Shown here: positions 1-11,456 of the stretch, piece by piece
Numbering within the stretch: position 1 is the first letter of the stretch
How the letters are laid out: the number at the start of each line of letters is the position of its first letter
NCBI GenBank assembly: GCA_963662155.1
Contig: OY759271.1
Coordinates: 16,219,084 to 16,283,083, forward strand
Direction: 5' to 3'
Length of the DNA stretch: 64,000 nt
Source of the DNA: Lamellibrachia columna
Taxonomy: Eukaryota > Annelida > Polychaeta > Sabellida > Siboglinidae
The notes under the pieces: model-generated
What the model saw: the letters and a program-made list of their open reading frames with translations, nothing else
Databases searched by the model: none
Told to the model about the DNA's origin: nothing
Position numbers and translations under genes: made by a program

Positions 1-1836
1 GTCATATAATTTAATTATAGGTCGATTTTGACACTTGATAAATCATAGATCATGTACACAAGATTTACATACACTGCGAACCAATGAAGCCTGCTTACTG
101 TCCCTTTGAATATACTAATGAGTTTATTTTTAAATTAGTATTCATATAATTGCTTGATTTTAAACCAAACATGGCATAACTTTGTAAGAAGAATGGACAT
201 TTTTCACATTTAAAAGGATTTAGGCTAAATTCCAATGTGTCATGTTTGTCAACTGTTATTGTTTATGTGACTGCTTTTATAGTTCTAGTTGATAAGATAC
301 AAGGCGAACGGCTTGATTTCAATACGCCACCATAAAAGGGTATCACATGACCAGATGCCAGTCGCGGCCAGATTTGAAAATGCTGATCTATGCAGTACTT
401 CCAGTGGGTGTGACACCACCAAAATACAACTATTCTGTCCAAATTTGTTACACAATGTTGCTAACGCACTGGGCCACAAGACAAATATCATCAATGACCG
501 CTCTAGTCCAAAATGGCTACCTGTTCGTCACATATTTGTGTCATACCCCCTAATTTTTGCAAACTTTCCATTTTGGCATCCTATCTGTACCATGATGTTC
601 GTGATTCCTACTGCTGTCTGCCTTTTCCAAGCAAATTGTTCACTTTTCCTATCAACCTGTGCCTATGGGAATGATTATATCTTATGTTAACCACTTGAGA
701 GTTATGGTTAGCTAGAGATGGGGTTAGCCAGGGATGTGGTTAGCTAGAGATGGGGTTAGCTACGGTTAAGGTTGCAAAGTACTGCACACAACATGAAATT
801 GGTATTGATATGTGGTGAATAGACATTTTGGAAAGGCAACAGTTATTGTTGATATTAAAAATTGCTTATTGTAGACTTTTAGCTTACCACGAGCTCTATA
901 ATGCTATTTTAGCATATGAAAAATAAACAAATTGTATTTATTAGCAACGAAATATCATATTAAACATCAACTCGCGCAATATATCAGCTTGTGCACATCA
1001 AACGTTATAGTACAAAACTATAATGTACATTTATTTGACATGTTTTATATTTAGTAGATCGGTTATAGGACACCTCCTAAGACAGACTGTTAAACAGTTT
1101 AAATAGTAGCGGCGTTTAACCCATAATGATCTTGTTGACTAGATGGAATCAATAACATATATAATAATATAATATTATCCGGTCACAACATGGGACAGGC
1201 TAGCAACCGTTTTTATTTATTTATTTTCAAAAATATGAGCCCTAATTATATTATCAGAATTGCAAATTATAAAATTCTAAGAATTTTTTTATAACAAACT
1301 AATAATTTCATCAAAATTACGTGTAATATCCACAATTAAGCTAATAACAACGACCTAAACATAGCATATCAACATTTTATAACCGTGTTTGTGACCCCGA
1401 CTTCCGTCTATTTGGAGTCGGACCACAGTTGAGAATTGCATTGGTGGCCATGTTAACGTTTTGTCTGATTATAAGAAAACGTGACCACTAAAAATTCTGA
1501 AACTTTTTCACAGCAACTGCCATCATCTCACTGACATGCTGACCAAGTTTTATCAAAATCACATACCTCTAGCTCTTTTAAAACACCCCGACTTTCGATG
1601 CCCATCAATTTTTACAAAAATAGCCATGTATTCATGCGCCCACATGGCCCATAGCAGAAAAATTCCCATAAATCTCAAAAAAATGCACCATTTCACAGCC
1701 AATAGTTTCTACAAACAAACCTGTGAATATGCCTGCTCAATTGCACTTATGTCACATCATATGAATTCTTTAAATTCACATATCGCAATTTAATATGCCC
1801 TACATTCATGTGAAACAATAAACAGGAAGGTCAACT
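1..1836. other. AT-rich stretch without a recognisable gene
   Basis: Both strands were read. No exon resembling a known protein and no RNA gene was seen. The short open frames here are interrupted by AT-rich runs and have no recognisable domain. The only local structure is a short imperfect tandem repeat of about 22 bp (GGTTAGCTAGAGATGGG-type) at about 695-770. The stretch may be an intron or upstream part of the plus-strand gene whose last exon is at 3915-4029, but no earlier exon was found. Confidence 0.5.
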
Positions 1837-3716
1837 GTGGTCTTACCCCTAAACACCACATGCGAAGAGATAATTGGCAGAAGGAAACCCCAACAGAAAG
1901 ACTGTATTTCAGTAGAAACAATGAGGAAAATACAGACCAGAAGAGACAAGAAGGAAGCAGTCAACAGCAGCCGCACAAGGGCGGCAAAGGTAATAGCTCA
2001 GAAAGAACACACAGCAGCAAATAGAGAGGTGAAGAAAAGTGTCAAAACAGACAAAAGGAACTTCGTGGAGGGACTTGCACAAGAGGCAGAAAAGGCAGCA
2101 GCTAGCAGGAACACGAAGCCTCTGATTGGCCGCTCTGAGTTCTTGAACTTTCCAGCTAACTTCCTTGTTTTATCGTAAAGTTCAAGAACTCAGAGCGGCC
2201 AATCAGAGACAAAAATGGGAGCGTCCTGATGGGGGCAGACAAACAGCTTAACAAAAGGGCAGAGCATTTTGAAGAGCTGCTCAACAGACCAGCACCGCAG
2301 AATCAACCAGACATCTGACCAGCTGAGACAAATCTCCCAATAGACTGTAATAAACCCACTAGAGAAGAGATAAAAAAGGAAGAAATTCCAGCAGAATGGA
2401 AAGAATGTTACCTTATCAATATCCCCAAGAAAGGAGACCTGAGCCGCTGTGATAACTACGGAGGAATCACGTTGTTGTCAGTACCTGGGAAGATTCTAAA
2501 CGGAATAATCCTAGAGAGAATGAAAGGCAAAGTGGACCAAACTTTGCGTGAGCAGCAAGCAGGCTTCAGGCAGGACAGATCGTGTACTGACCAGATTGCA
2601 ACACTGCAAATCATAGTGGAACAATCCATCGAATGGAACTCATCCCTATATGTCAACTCTGGAAAGTGCTAAGACACTATGGGGTGCCCAAGAAACTAGT
2701 CAACATGATCAAAAGCTCCTATGAGGGAATGTCATGCAGAGTCATTCATGAAGGTCAACTTACAAAGAACTTTAAGGTTAGGAGTCTTAGGACGGGGGTG
2801 AGACAGGGATGCTTACTGTCACCATTCCTCTTCATTTTAGTCATAGACTGTGTCATGAAAACAGCAACCAAGGAGAAACGAAATGGAATCCAGTGGATGA
2901 TGCTGACCCAACTTGATGACCTGGACTTTGCGGATGACCTTGCACTCCTGTCTTACAGCCATAGGCAGATGCAGGACAAAAAACAACAGAACTGGCATTG
3001 ATTTCAGCGCAGGTTGGGTTGAAAATTAACAAAAGGAAAACAAAGATCCTGAGAATAAATGCTACTTGCAAAACACCAATCATGCTTGAGGGAGAGACAC
3101 TGGAAGAGGTTAAAGATTTTAGATATCTAGGAAGCATAGTGGATACGCATGGAGGGACAGAGGCTGATGTAAAGAAAAGGATCAGCAAAGCAAGGGTAGC
3201 TTTCCACCTGTTGAGAAATGTGTGGAAGTCGAAGGTAATTGGAGAAACCACCAAAATACACTTGTTTAACACAAATGTAAAGTCTATGTTGCTGTATGGA
3301 GCGGAAACGTGGCAAATAAACAAGACCAAGCTGATAAGGATCCAGACATTTGTCAACCATTGCCTGCGAAGAATTCTGCGAATACACTGGATGGACAGGG
3401 TGAGCAACAAAGACCTCTAGGATAGAACACACCAAGCCCAAATAGAGATAGAGATCCTTAAGAGGAGATTGGGGATGGCTTGGCCACACCTTGAGAAAGC
3501 CAAGCACAAACAACCAGACAGGTCCTGACATGGAACCCCCAAGGCAAGAGAAAGAGGGGGATACCAAAAAACACCTGGCAGCGTGACCTCGAGGCAGACA
3601 TCAAGCGAGCAGGGAATGGCTGGCAACAACTTAGAGAGGATTGCCCAAGACAGGAGGTGCTGGAGAAATGTTGTGGATGGCCTATGCTCCAGGAGTTAAG
3701 GGCCTAAGTAAATAAG
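1837..3716 (+). mobile_element. Broken non-LTR retrotransposon (endonuclease/reverse-transcriptase type)
   Basis: Frames on the plus strand encode pieces of one reverse transcriptase polyprotein in order. These are a lysine/arginine-rich linker (about 1850-2118), an RT segment with PKKGDLSRCDNYGGITLLS (about 2430-2490), QQAGFRQDRSCTDQIATL (about 2550), RTGVRQGCLLSPFLF (about 2790), the catalytic-box segment LDDLDFADDLALLS (about 2915) and a C-terminal part with YLGSIVDTHGGTEADV and LLYGAETW (about 3120-3310). The copy is dead. It has stop codons, frameshifts, a deletion before about 2380, and another deletion near 2655 that removes the region where the first catalytic Asp (motif A) should lie. 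The 5' endonuclease part is missing, so the copy is 5'-truncated. The 3' end is a short AAGTAAATAAGTAG-type tail. The family is common in invertebrates; I do not assign a clade. A local inverted duplication breaks it at 2119-2208. Confidence 0.85.
2119..2208. repeat. Inverted duplication inside the retrotransposon (32-nt arms)
   Basis: Bases 2120-2151 and 2177-2208 are perfect reverse complements, separated by a 25-nt loop. The right arm is the normal retrotransposon reading (the codons for KNSERPIR follow it). The left arm and the loop are the same element read on the opposite strand: the reverse complement of 2119-2180 encodes LYDKTRKLAGKF, which is what the protein should read at this place. 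The block is therefore a reversed copy of the element's own sequence, not a foreign insertion. Confidence 0.9.
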
Positions 3717-3722
3717 TAGTAA

Positions 3723-3759
3723 GCCAAATATGTATACGTACTACGTATACATATTTGGC
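3723..3759. repeat. Near-perfect 37-bp palindrome at the retrotransposon 3' end
   Basis: Two 18-nt arms (GCCAAATATGTATACGTA and its exact reverse complement) are separated by a single C. It lies directly after the AAGTAAATAAGTAG-type tail of the retrotransposon. It could form a cruciform or hairpin. Its origin is unknown. Confidence 0.9.
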
Positions 3760-3914
3760 AAATGAGAATGCAGAATACAACGTAACCTCTTAATTGTCAA
3801 ACTTTCAGGTGAGCAACTGTTTTTTTTTCTGTAGCCTTCTTATCTTAACAGCTTAGCATGTCTTAATACATTAACTTTCAAAAATATATGTTAATGTTTA
3901 TTACAAAATTGCAG

Positions 3915-4029
3915 GTGGAATGTGGACAAGATAGACCTTGAAATCAACAACAGAAGACGCACTGTATTCATAAACCCCAATGCAAAAGACAAATACCAGC
4001 CGACTGAGACAGATGAAGACCTGAAGTGA
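3915..4029 (+). CDS. Terminal coding exon of an unidentified protein (37 residues)
   Basis: A splice-acceptor-like sequence (TACAAAATTGCAG) ends at 3914. From 3916 a frame runs 37 codons to TGA at 4027-4029, beginning WNVDKIDLEINNRRR and ending QPTETDEDLK. Base 3915 would complete a codon begun in the previous exon. An AATAAA signal lies 270 bp downstream at 4300-4305, as expected for a last exon with a short 3' UTR. The encoded tail is polar, charged and without a hydrophobic segment. I do not recognise the protein and found no upstream exon; the retrotransposon at 1837-3716 would lie in the preceding intron. The gene converges on BCDIN3D. A chance open frame cannot be excluded. Confidence 0.45.
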
Positions 4030-4299
4030 TAGCCGCCATGTGCTTCATCTCATTATATATCATTGTACAGATTCAAATAAGGCTGTCAACACTGGTGAAA
4101 TCTGAGTTAAAACAGTACTGATATAAACTGAGAAATGAATTGTGACATTGAAAAGTAGTTAGATACATGCTTCAGAACTATGCAAAGTGTACTGGTTTGT
4201 TCCTCTCTATTTGCATTTATAAGTTACAGCTGATGTGACCGATATTCAGTAATGGTGCTTGATAGCTACAGTTTTTTGTAAATAGGAAATTAATTGTTT

Positions 4300-4305
4300 A
4301 ATAAA
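4300..4305 (+). terminator. Polyadenylation signal AATAAA for the exon at 3915-4029
   Basis: The canonical hexamer lies about 270 bp after the stop codon of the putative last exon, in AT-rich sequence. Its assignment depends on that exon being real. Confidence 0.45.
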
Positions 4306-4654
4306 ATGAACAATTTATATTAATAACATAATTTGGGTATATTGTTTTTAAATAATTGGTTAATATTTCTTGGTTTCTTAAGCTCTCGTTTGGTCCTTTG
4401 CTTGACTTTTGCGGTCCAATTCGCACCAACCAGTGTATGAAAAATTTTACAAACATGGTCCTGATTTCGAACCATTGCCTTACAAAGTCGCTGCCTTAGG
4501 CTGTGGCAAATAGTTGGTCACAGTATTTGCACATGAATAATTAGGATGCCAATGATGCCAGGTTTATTTTATAATGTTATTCTGCAAGTGAATTTGTCAC
4601 ACAGGAGAATGTTATTAACATAGGAGACTGTTATTAACATAGGAGACTGTTATT

Positions 4655-4985
4655 AAGGCGCATTCTTATATAGCGTTGTATTCAGTTCTTGGGACTGCTC
4701 AAATGTTACACTTCACCCCTGACAGACCTGTTCATTCCAAAGCCAACTCGACTTCTCTGGGAAGCATTCACCCACTTCTCCGCGAAGACCATTCATATAT
4801 ATATATATATATATCTGGACACCATTGTCTATTGCCAGGTACTCATTTACAACTGAGTGAACTGAAGCAATGTGGAGTAAAAAAAATTGCTTTGAAATGG
4901 CAGCAAGAGAATTTGAAACCGGGTTCTCTTGCTTCAAGGTCCAATGTTCTAAGCATTATACAACCGCGCCCCACAAAAGGTGTAT
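4655..4985 (-). mobile_element. tRNA-derived SINE, near full length
   Basis: Read on the minus strand, the element starts with the head TGTGGGGCGCGGTTGTATAA, continues through a B-box-like stretch near GGTTTCAAATTCTCTTGCTG, and ends in a body containing GCTTCCCAGAGAAGTCGA and the 3' motif ATAGTCCCAAG-like/CGCTATATAA. The same family occurs at 18493-19480, 22529-22662 (3' part), 30858-31082 (5' part) and 35245-35330 (middle part). A short (TA)n tract at about 4796-4813 interrupts the body. Pol III transcription with LINE-supplied retrotransposition is the usual biology of such elements; neither is shown here. Confidence 0.8.
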
Positions 4986-5194
4986 AGTATGAAAATTGTT
5001 ACTGTAAAATCGTGTTATATGACAAACTAGATCTGTTCAAGAATGACTGCCCAAATGTGTTCTAAGGATTAACAGGAACTACCTTTTTATTTAATTTTAA
5101 TTTAGTGTTATCTGTTTAATTTGAATGTTTCGACTTGAAAATCACACTGCATGTTGAATGGCAAGGTCGATATTCATAGACCGATATATATTTT

Positions 5195-5300
5195 ATTTGG
5201 CTCATTAAAACACATTTGGATGGTCAAGATATATTAGAAAGTATATAGTTAGTGCTATACAGCATGATTTTATGATACAAAATCTAGCACCTGTAAAGAG
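5195..5300. repeat. Dispersed repeat with TCATTAAAACACATTTGG core, copy 1
   Basis: The stretch contains CTCATTAAAACACATTTGGA followed about 65 bp later by GCATGATTTTATGATA. The same order of motifs occurs near 41217-41315 and, more diverged, near 33247-33310. The three copies define an otherwise unnamed interspersed repeat of 100 bp or more. This copy lies just beyond the probable 3' end of BCDIN3D. Confidence 0.6.
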
Positions 5301-5431
5301 GCATAAGGACAAACAACATGGTTCCCATTACATTAAATTAATTTTAATCAATTAAAATCAATGAAAATACGCCGCAACAATACATGTTAAGATAAAAACA
5401 AGACTTCGACTAAGCATCACATCTTACTTGT

Positions 5432-5437
5432 TTTATT
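5432..5437 (-). terminator. Polyadenylation signal of BCDIN3D
   Basis: TTTATT on the plus strand reads AATAAA on the minus strand. It begins only about 25 nt after the BCDIN3D stop codon, implying a very short 3' UTR if used. Confidence 0.5.
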
Positions 5438-5461
5438 CAGCTGATGCATTCCCTGTTCCTG

Positions 5462-8400
5462 CTATGAAGTCGACATCGATTCAAGCAGACAAACTGTTCT
5501 TTCCCACTCTGTCTGTCCAAACCTCTCCTGCAACTTCATCCCACAATGTTCCTGTAAGTAATGCTCTATATCTGACTCAACAGTCTGGCGCCATTCTAGC
5601 GTAGCAAACTGCTCATACTGCTGACATTTCAGCTTCTTTGTCCTACGCACTGCACTCCGGTAGCACTTCCATGGCTGGGGCTCCACAATAAGGAATTGTC
5701 CAATACTAGATACATATTCTAAGAATGACCTAAGTCCAGCATCACCCTCATTCAGATGCACCCACATTGTCACAGAGAAACAGAAGATAACATCAAACTT
5801 CTGGCATTTGTGAGAGTCCAGGTAAGCTTGTATAGTGCGTTTCCTGTCTGCAGACTTTGAAATGTCAGCTGTGCTGTACGTGATGTGTTCTGGCCTGGTA
5901 TTGTTGTCACAGCAACGACTGATCAGCACCGGGTCCAAGTCGATGCCCAAGATGTGAAGTTCTTGGTCACCATTCCCATCAGTCAGGTGCCTGTGAAGTG
6001 CTTGTGTTAAATCCTGCAGAAATAAATACTTTGACTAATCAACTGAATAAGCACCAACTACATTACTTGGACAATAACAATGTGCAATTCAAAAATAGTC
6101 ATCACGGTATTTGAAATAAAAATTCATAATTGTTCACAATGCACACTAGTATGTTCCATAATGATAATTTGGCTAAATGCAGATGCCATAGGGCAGTTTG
6201 ATTTGATTGACAGAAGGTAGATTGAAAGATAAATAGATGACCAGTAAACATGGATTTCTAATTAAAGGGTTGACATGTTTTGGGAATATGTGTGCAATTT
6301 TTTATGTCGGTGGCATGTAACTTTTAACATTGCTGCCTTTTAATGACAGGAAAAGTGCTGGTTCCACACGCTATTCCTCATGTAGAGTTTATTCTTCAAT
6401 ACTCCGGGCATCTACACAGGGATGTCCACAGGAATTTTTCCAGGGAGCAGCAAGAAAGAAATATATATAAGATGTAAAATTAAATATACTTTGAGCTCAC
6501 AAACATACATCCATAAAAAATTCCAGCTCCAGGGGGGATAAGTGCCCCCCTTGCCCCTTCCCTGTGGACACCCATGCATCATAAAAAAAATACATGCTCC
6601 AGTCATCAGTCAACAATTGGCCACCAATGACACTAATCAGTAGTATCACAACAATAGCAAGTACATGCTATAATTGGCAATCAACATTTGGATACCAGTG
6701 GCAATGACACCTGCCAGTGACAATGACACCTGCTAGTGGCAATGACACCTGCCAGTGGCATGTTATAATTATCAATAGGACGAGGCTATTCGCAGAGCAG
6801 TTCCGCGAATAACGGCAAAATGTGTTCAGCTCTACGAATTACGACAAATTGTAATCTTATTCGCAGAGCAGCTCTGTAAGAGTTTTTCTTATCTGCAGAG
6901 CAGCTTTTAGAAATACATAATTATTATTAGACCGTGACTATGCATACGTAAGCCGTACCATTAGACCACTCTGCTAGTCTAAAAATACGGCAGTCATTCT
7001 TGCACATCCCTTTTGATTTCCTGTTATGTGAACCAAAAATAGAGGGAGGTTGGGACCCCTGCCACACTGCCTTACTGTACAGATGTAGTATGGGGAATAT
7101 TATGTCAACCATGGGAAATAATGGATGAATTTCCACTTTATCATAAAATATTTTTTTTAATATACATATGAAGCGTCCTTGAATTAACACAACAGAATTG
7201 AATGAGGTGAGTCTTCGAATACTCAGCTAATGCGGGCTGGAAAGAATTCCAAGTGTCAAAGATATGCCTTCTTGCAAAAGAAGAGGTTCCATAGTTGAAA
7301 AATGTAAATCATCGCATAAATATACGTTCATAAAACGAAAGAAAATATGTGATGGATAAACCACAAATTCATTGGTTCTGTCCGTTTGACACAAAAGTGA
7401 TGAAAAATTAAAAAAGCTGCGAAGAAAGGTGTCAAAAGTTCCTTAAGAAAGTGGAAGAAAATCATTGAACTAGAGAAAGAAATCGGAACTAAAGTGGATG
7501 AAACAAGAGTCAGTGAAATGATCAAAAAAGTCAAGTTGGAAAAAACCCAAGCAAAGTCATCAGCCCAAACGAAGTTAAGAAAGTTGTACAAATTCAGGTA
7601 AAAGAACAGATCATGGAATCAAAAGACAGAGAAAAAAGACTCAACAACATAATCATCTTCAACTTACCAGAATCTACATCACAACCAAAAATTATGAGGT
7701 AACAACATGACAAAGAACAAATTCTAGAAATGTGTATAGAGATAAACAATAACTTCACAGACACTGATGTCATAGAAACCCGAGGCTTGGGGAAGCTAAC
7801 AAAAATGCAACCAGTCCCAGACCGGTACTAATTACATTAACACACATTGACAAAAAACGAACCCTTCTTCGAAGGTTCCATCACATCAAAGACAATGACA
7901 AGTTCAAAAACATAAAGATTGATCATGACAAAACTAAACAAGAAAGGAAGGAATCAAAAAAGCTCTACGAAGAAGCACAGAGACAGGAAGCTGCAGACAA
8001 GTCGGGGGAATACCTGTACAGAGTCAGGGGTCCACCATGGGAAAGAAAAATAGAAAAGATAAGGAAAAGTCAAAAGACTACACATCCACCTAGAATGACA
8101 GATGGTAAAACAATAATAAAGATAATCTTAATGAAATAGACAGCATTCTGCGTTTTTATACCAATGCTGACTAACTAAGGAACAAGCAAAATTAATTTGA
8201 ACAAAGAACTAAATCCCCACATAATAGCAATTAATGACGTAAAACCAAAAAACTCCAATGTGTTATAACCATACCAGAATTTTCCTTAGAAGGCTATACA
8301 TTATTCTCAATAAATATAGAAAATAATGAAGGAAGGGGTATTATAATATACGTCTTAAATTCCCTACATGCAAAAAATATAAACCTGGTCTCAACATTCA

Positions 8401-11400
8401 AGGAATGCTTATTTATAGAAATTAAACTTTAAAAAAAAAATTTCTTTGGATGCATATATAGGAGCGATGGGGATCAGAAGAAAATAATGCAGAACTTCTA
8501 GATATAATTAGATCAACATCAGGACTTAAATACTCACATATTGTAATTACAGGAGATTTCAATCTTATCAAATGAGGAAGATAACATAGGGGAAATAGAG
8601 TACCTTAGCCCTCTAGGTAAAAGTGACCTGTGTTATTGCATTTAATATTTTGTGCAAAGTCATTACAAACAGATACACTAAAAAGGAAGCTATTTAATAA
8701 GGCAAATTATGAAGGAATGAGGAAAGAGTTTTCAAATATAGATTGGGAAGTGAAATCATGTTATTTGGTTTAAGGGTGTTCTATGACAATAGTAATGTTG
8801 TTTCTTTTATTTGTTCTAGGAATACTGCTACTGCTTTATGTGTTGAAATGTGGGCTCTATTGAACCTGACGTCAAGGAGGCTCGCATCGGGCATAGTCAG
8901 CCTAGCGTTGGGTTGTGGAGCCCACGTTTCTTTGTTTTAAATTTCTTTAAAAGTGGTCTTATACTTAATCCCTCAATAAACATCATTCATTTGGCCTTTT
9001 CATATCTCTATATCTGTGTTGTGTTGTTGATTTCATAAAGGGAAATTTCCCCCTAAACGCAAACACCAGAAAACTAATTAGACATGAAAACAGATTATGG
9101 ACAAGATACATTGAAACAAGGATGGGAAAAAATATCTAAGGTATTGTAAAGACAGAAATAAAATCTGAGCTTTAACCAGAAAGCTCCAAAAGGAATCTGA
9201 ATGAAATTTAGCTACTCAAAGCAAAAAACCATAGTCTTCCGGAAATATTATAAATCAAAAACTATAATTAAACAAGAAATTGGGGAATTGAATATAGATC
9301 ACATAAACCCGAAATCCCAAACAACTGAAGATGGAGAAAAAGCAAATATTCTTGCCGACTACTTCTGCAGTGTTTTCACTACTGAACAGCCAGGGTCTAT
9401 CCCAACTACACCCAAAGTAAACAATAAATTAGCGATGGATGAGCTAAAAGTAACCGAAAACATAATATTATTTATGTTAGAAAAACTTAATATAAGCAAA
9501 TCGCCTGGCACTGATGAAATAGGCGCCAGATTACTAATGGAGTTGGCAGAGAATATTTGTCACCCATTACGAAAAATATTTGAAATGTCAATAAAAACTT
9601 CAAGTATTCCTGATAAATGGAAGGATGCCAAAATATCAGCAATATATAAAAAAGGAAACAAGAAATTAGCTTGCAATTACCGTCCAATAAGCCTAACAAG
9701 CATAGTTTGTAAATGCATGGAAAAAATTATTAGAAATCACATTATCAGTTACGTACATGAAAGACAATGGTCTGTTCAGTCAAAAATAATATGGTTTTAT
9801 CTCTGGCAGATCAACAGTTCTCAAACTAATTAAAAGACTAGATGAATGGACTTCAGAAATGGATATGGGTAACTACACAGATGTTATTTATATGGATTTT
9901 CAGAAGGCTTTTCATACCATGCCATATAAGAGAATAATAAGTAAATAAAAAAGTGTTAACATTAGAAACGAATTAATGAACTGGATAGAGGCATTCATCA
10001 CAAACAGACGACAAAAGGTAGCAGTACAGTGTAAATGGAAAAGAATCAAACTGGCATAAAGTAACGTCAGGGATACCTCAGGGATCTGTCCTAGGACCAT
10101 TATTGTTTGTTTTATACATAAACAACCTGCCAGATTTAACTAAATCCAATACATTTCTATTTGCTGATGACATTAAGATATTTAGAGCCATAACAAATAA
10201 AAATGACCAGGATATACTACAACAAGATCTAAGTATCATAGAACAAATGGTTACTAAAATTCCACCCAAACAAATGTAAACAATAAAAAATATCCAGAGA
10301 AGAGCCACAAAAGAACTACCTGGTATGAGGTACTTATCATATATAGAAAGACTAAAATTACTGAAGCTACCCACATTAGCATACCAAAGGCTAAGAGGAG
10401 ACATGACAGAAAATAATGCATGAAATGTACGATAACGAATTCGCACCAAACTTCATGAAATGGGAAGATGTGTCACTAAGATCAGGAAATAGAGGACACT
10501 CTCTTAAATTATTTACCCAAAGAGCAAAAATAAATCTAAGAAAAAATGCATTCCTCTTAGAGTGGCTGAACCATGGAATAGTCTACCTAACTCTGTAATA
10601 CAAGCTAGACCAATAAACTCATAAAAACCGTCTAGACAAATTCTGGTCTATCCAGGCAATAATATACAACTATGAATCTCCTTTAACAATGACTACTGGA
10701 ACCGGAAATTATGACCCCCTAATATTTTATTCTGAAGAAGACACATATGGAATATGATCCCACCAGAAATCACTAATAAAAAAAAACTCACTTCAAGATG
10801 CTATCATGAAACTCTCTTTCACCACACCTCATCTAAATTGCCTATAAAACATATACAGCAACACAAACTTATCCTATTGCGTGTGTGAACCGTCTATAAA
10901 GTGTGAGGCACAATAGGAAGTTTCCACACACTCAACTAAACCTATTCAAAATTCCAACTGACATTAACTTAAACTAGTGTAAAAAAATAACATTAAAGTT
11001 ATGAGCTTAGATGATTGGTTGTATGTACTACCCACAGGCACAGCGCATGCACACAGAGTCAGTCCACCACAAACTCCTGCGTTTGCCCAAGATTGGGCTG
11101 TTTGGAGCTCTGTGAATAGCCAGTGCGTATCAATAACACAATTGGCTACCAGTGACACCTGTCAGTACCAATCATAGGCTCCAACTGTCAATCAACAATT
11201 AATTAGCCACGAGGCTGTAACTCCACCAGTCCCAGTATCATTTATGGACTTCATCTTTTATCGCCCAGAAAAAATTACTTACTCCTGAATTGCATCCAAT
11301 ATCTAACGCATATATGTGTTGTTGTTTACATAGTTTTTCGGCATCACGTAATATGCTCTTGGGAATCAAACTTAATCTGCGATCAGTAGGATTGAATGAG

Positions 11401-11456
11401 TAATAATTAATGAAATTGCCATGTCTTGCAGAACCGGGTTCCCCTTCTTTCTGCAT
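5462..11456 (-). CDS. BCDIN3D: RNA 5'-monophosphate methyltransferase, Bin3 family
   Basis: Two coding exons, 11456-11283 and 6013-5462, join in phase 0 (donor GGA|GTAAGT, acceptor TTTCTGCAG|GAT) to give 241 residues. The family methylates 5'-monophosphates of small RNAs, such as tRNA-His and pre-miRNA, with SAM in the cytoplasm. Exon 1 carries the family N-terminal GNFINYYSFNPTDRRLSLIP and the SAM-binding motif ALDIGCNSG, which continues as DLTQAL in exon 2. Exon 2 carries LGIDLDPVLISR, FSVTMWVHLNEGD and FLIVEPQPWKCYR, all hallmarks of Bin3 proteins. The start is the first ATG in frame (11456), in good context (A at -3). The frame is open upstream but has no earlier ATG. The length is slightly shorter than vertebrate homologues. 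The 5.3-kb intron contains a CR1-like LINE. The gene is head-to-head with RAB3GAP1. Confidence 0.92.
6690..6765 (+). repeat. Short tandem repeat, CCAGTGGCAATGACACCTG unit
   Basis: About three to four imperfect copies of a roughly 21-bp unit lie in the BCDIN3D intron. A diverged single copy of similar sequence is seen near 11145-11170 at the other end of the same intron. Confidence 0.7.
7430..10620 (+). mobile_element. CR1-like LINE, decayed, inside the BCDIN3D intron
   Basis: The plus strand carries, in order, an ORF1-like region ending in GEYLYRVRGPPWERK (about 8008-8050), remnants of an apurinic endonuclease domain (about 8200-8640), then a reverse transcriptase. A 210-codon open frame at 9201-9833 contains KLNISKSPGTDEIGARLL and KLACNYRPISLTSIVCK. 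Further segments carry YMDFQKAFHTMP (about 9890), SGIPQGSVLGPLLFVLYI (about 10070) and FADDIKIF (about 10158). Stops and frameshifts are frequent. A segment at about 8755-9045 does not match the LINE reading and looks like an insertion. A deletion joins the post-palm region to IQRRATKELPGM at about 10270-10330. The element is opposite in sense to BCDIN3D. Confidence 0.88.
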
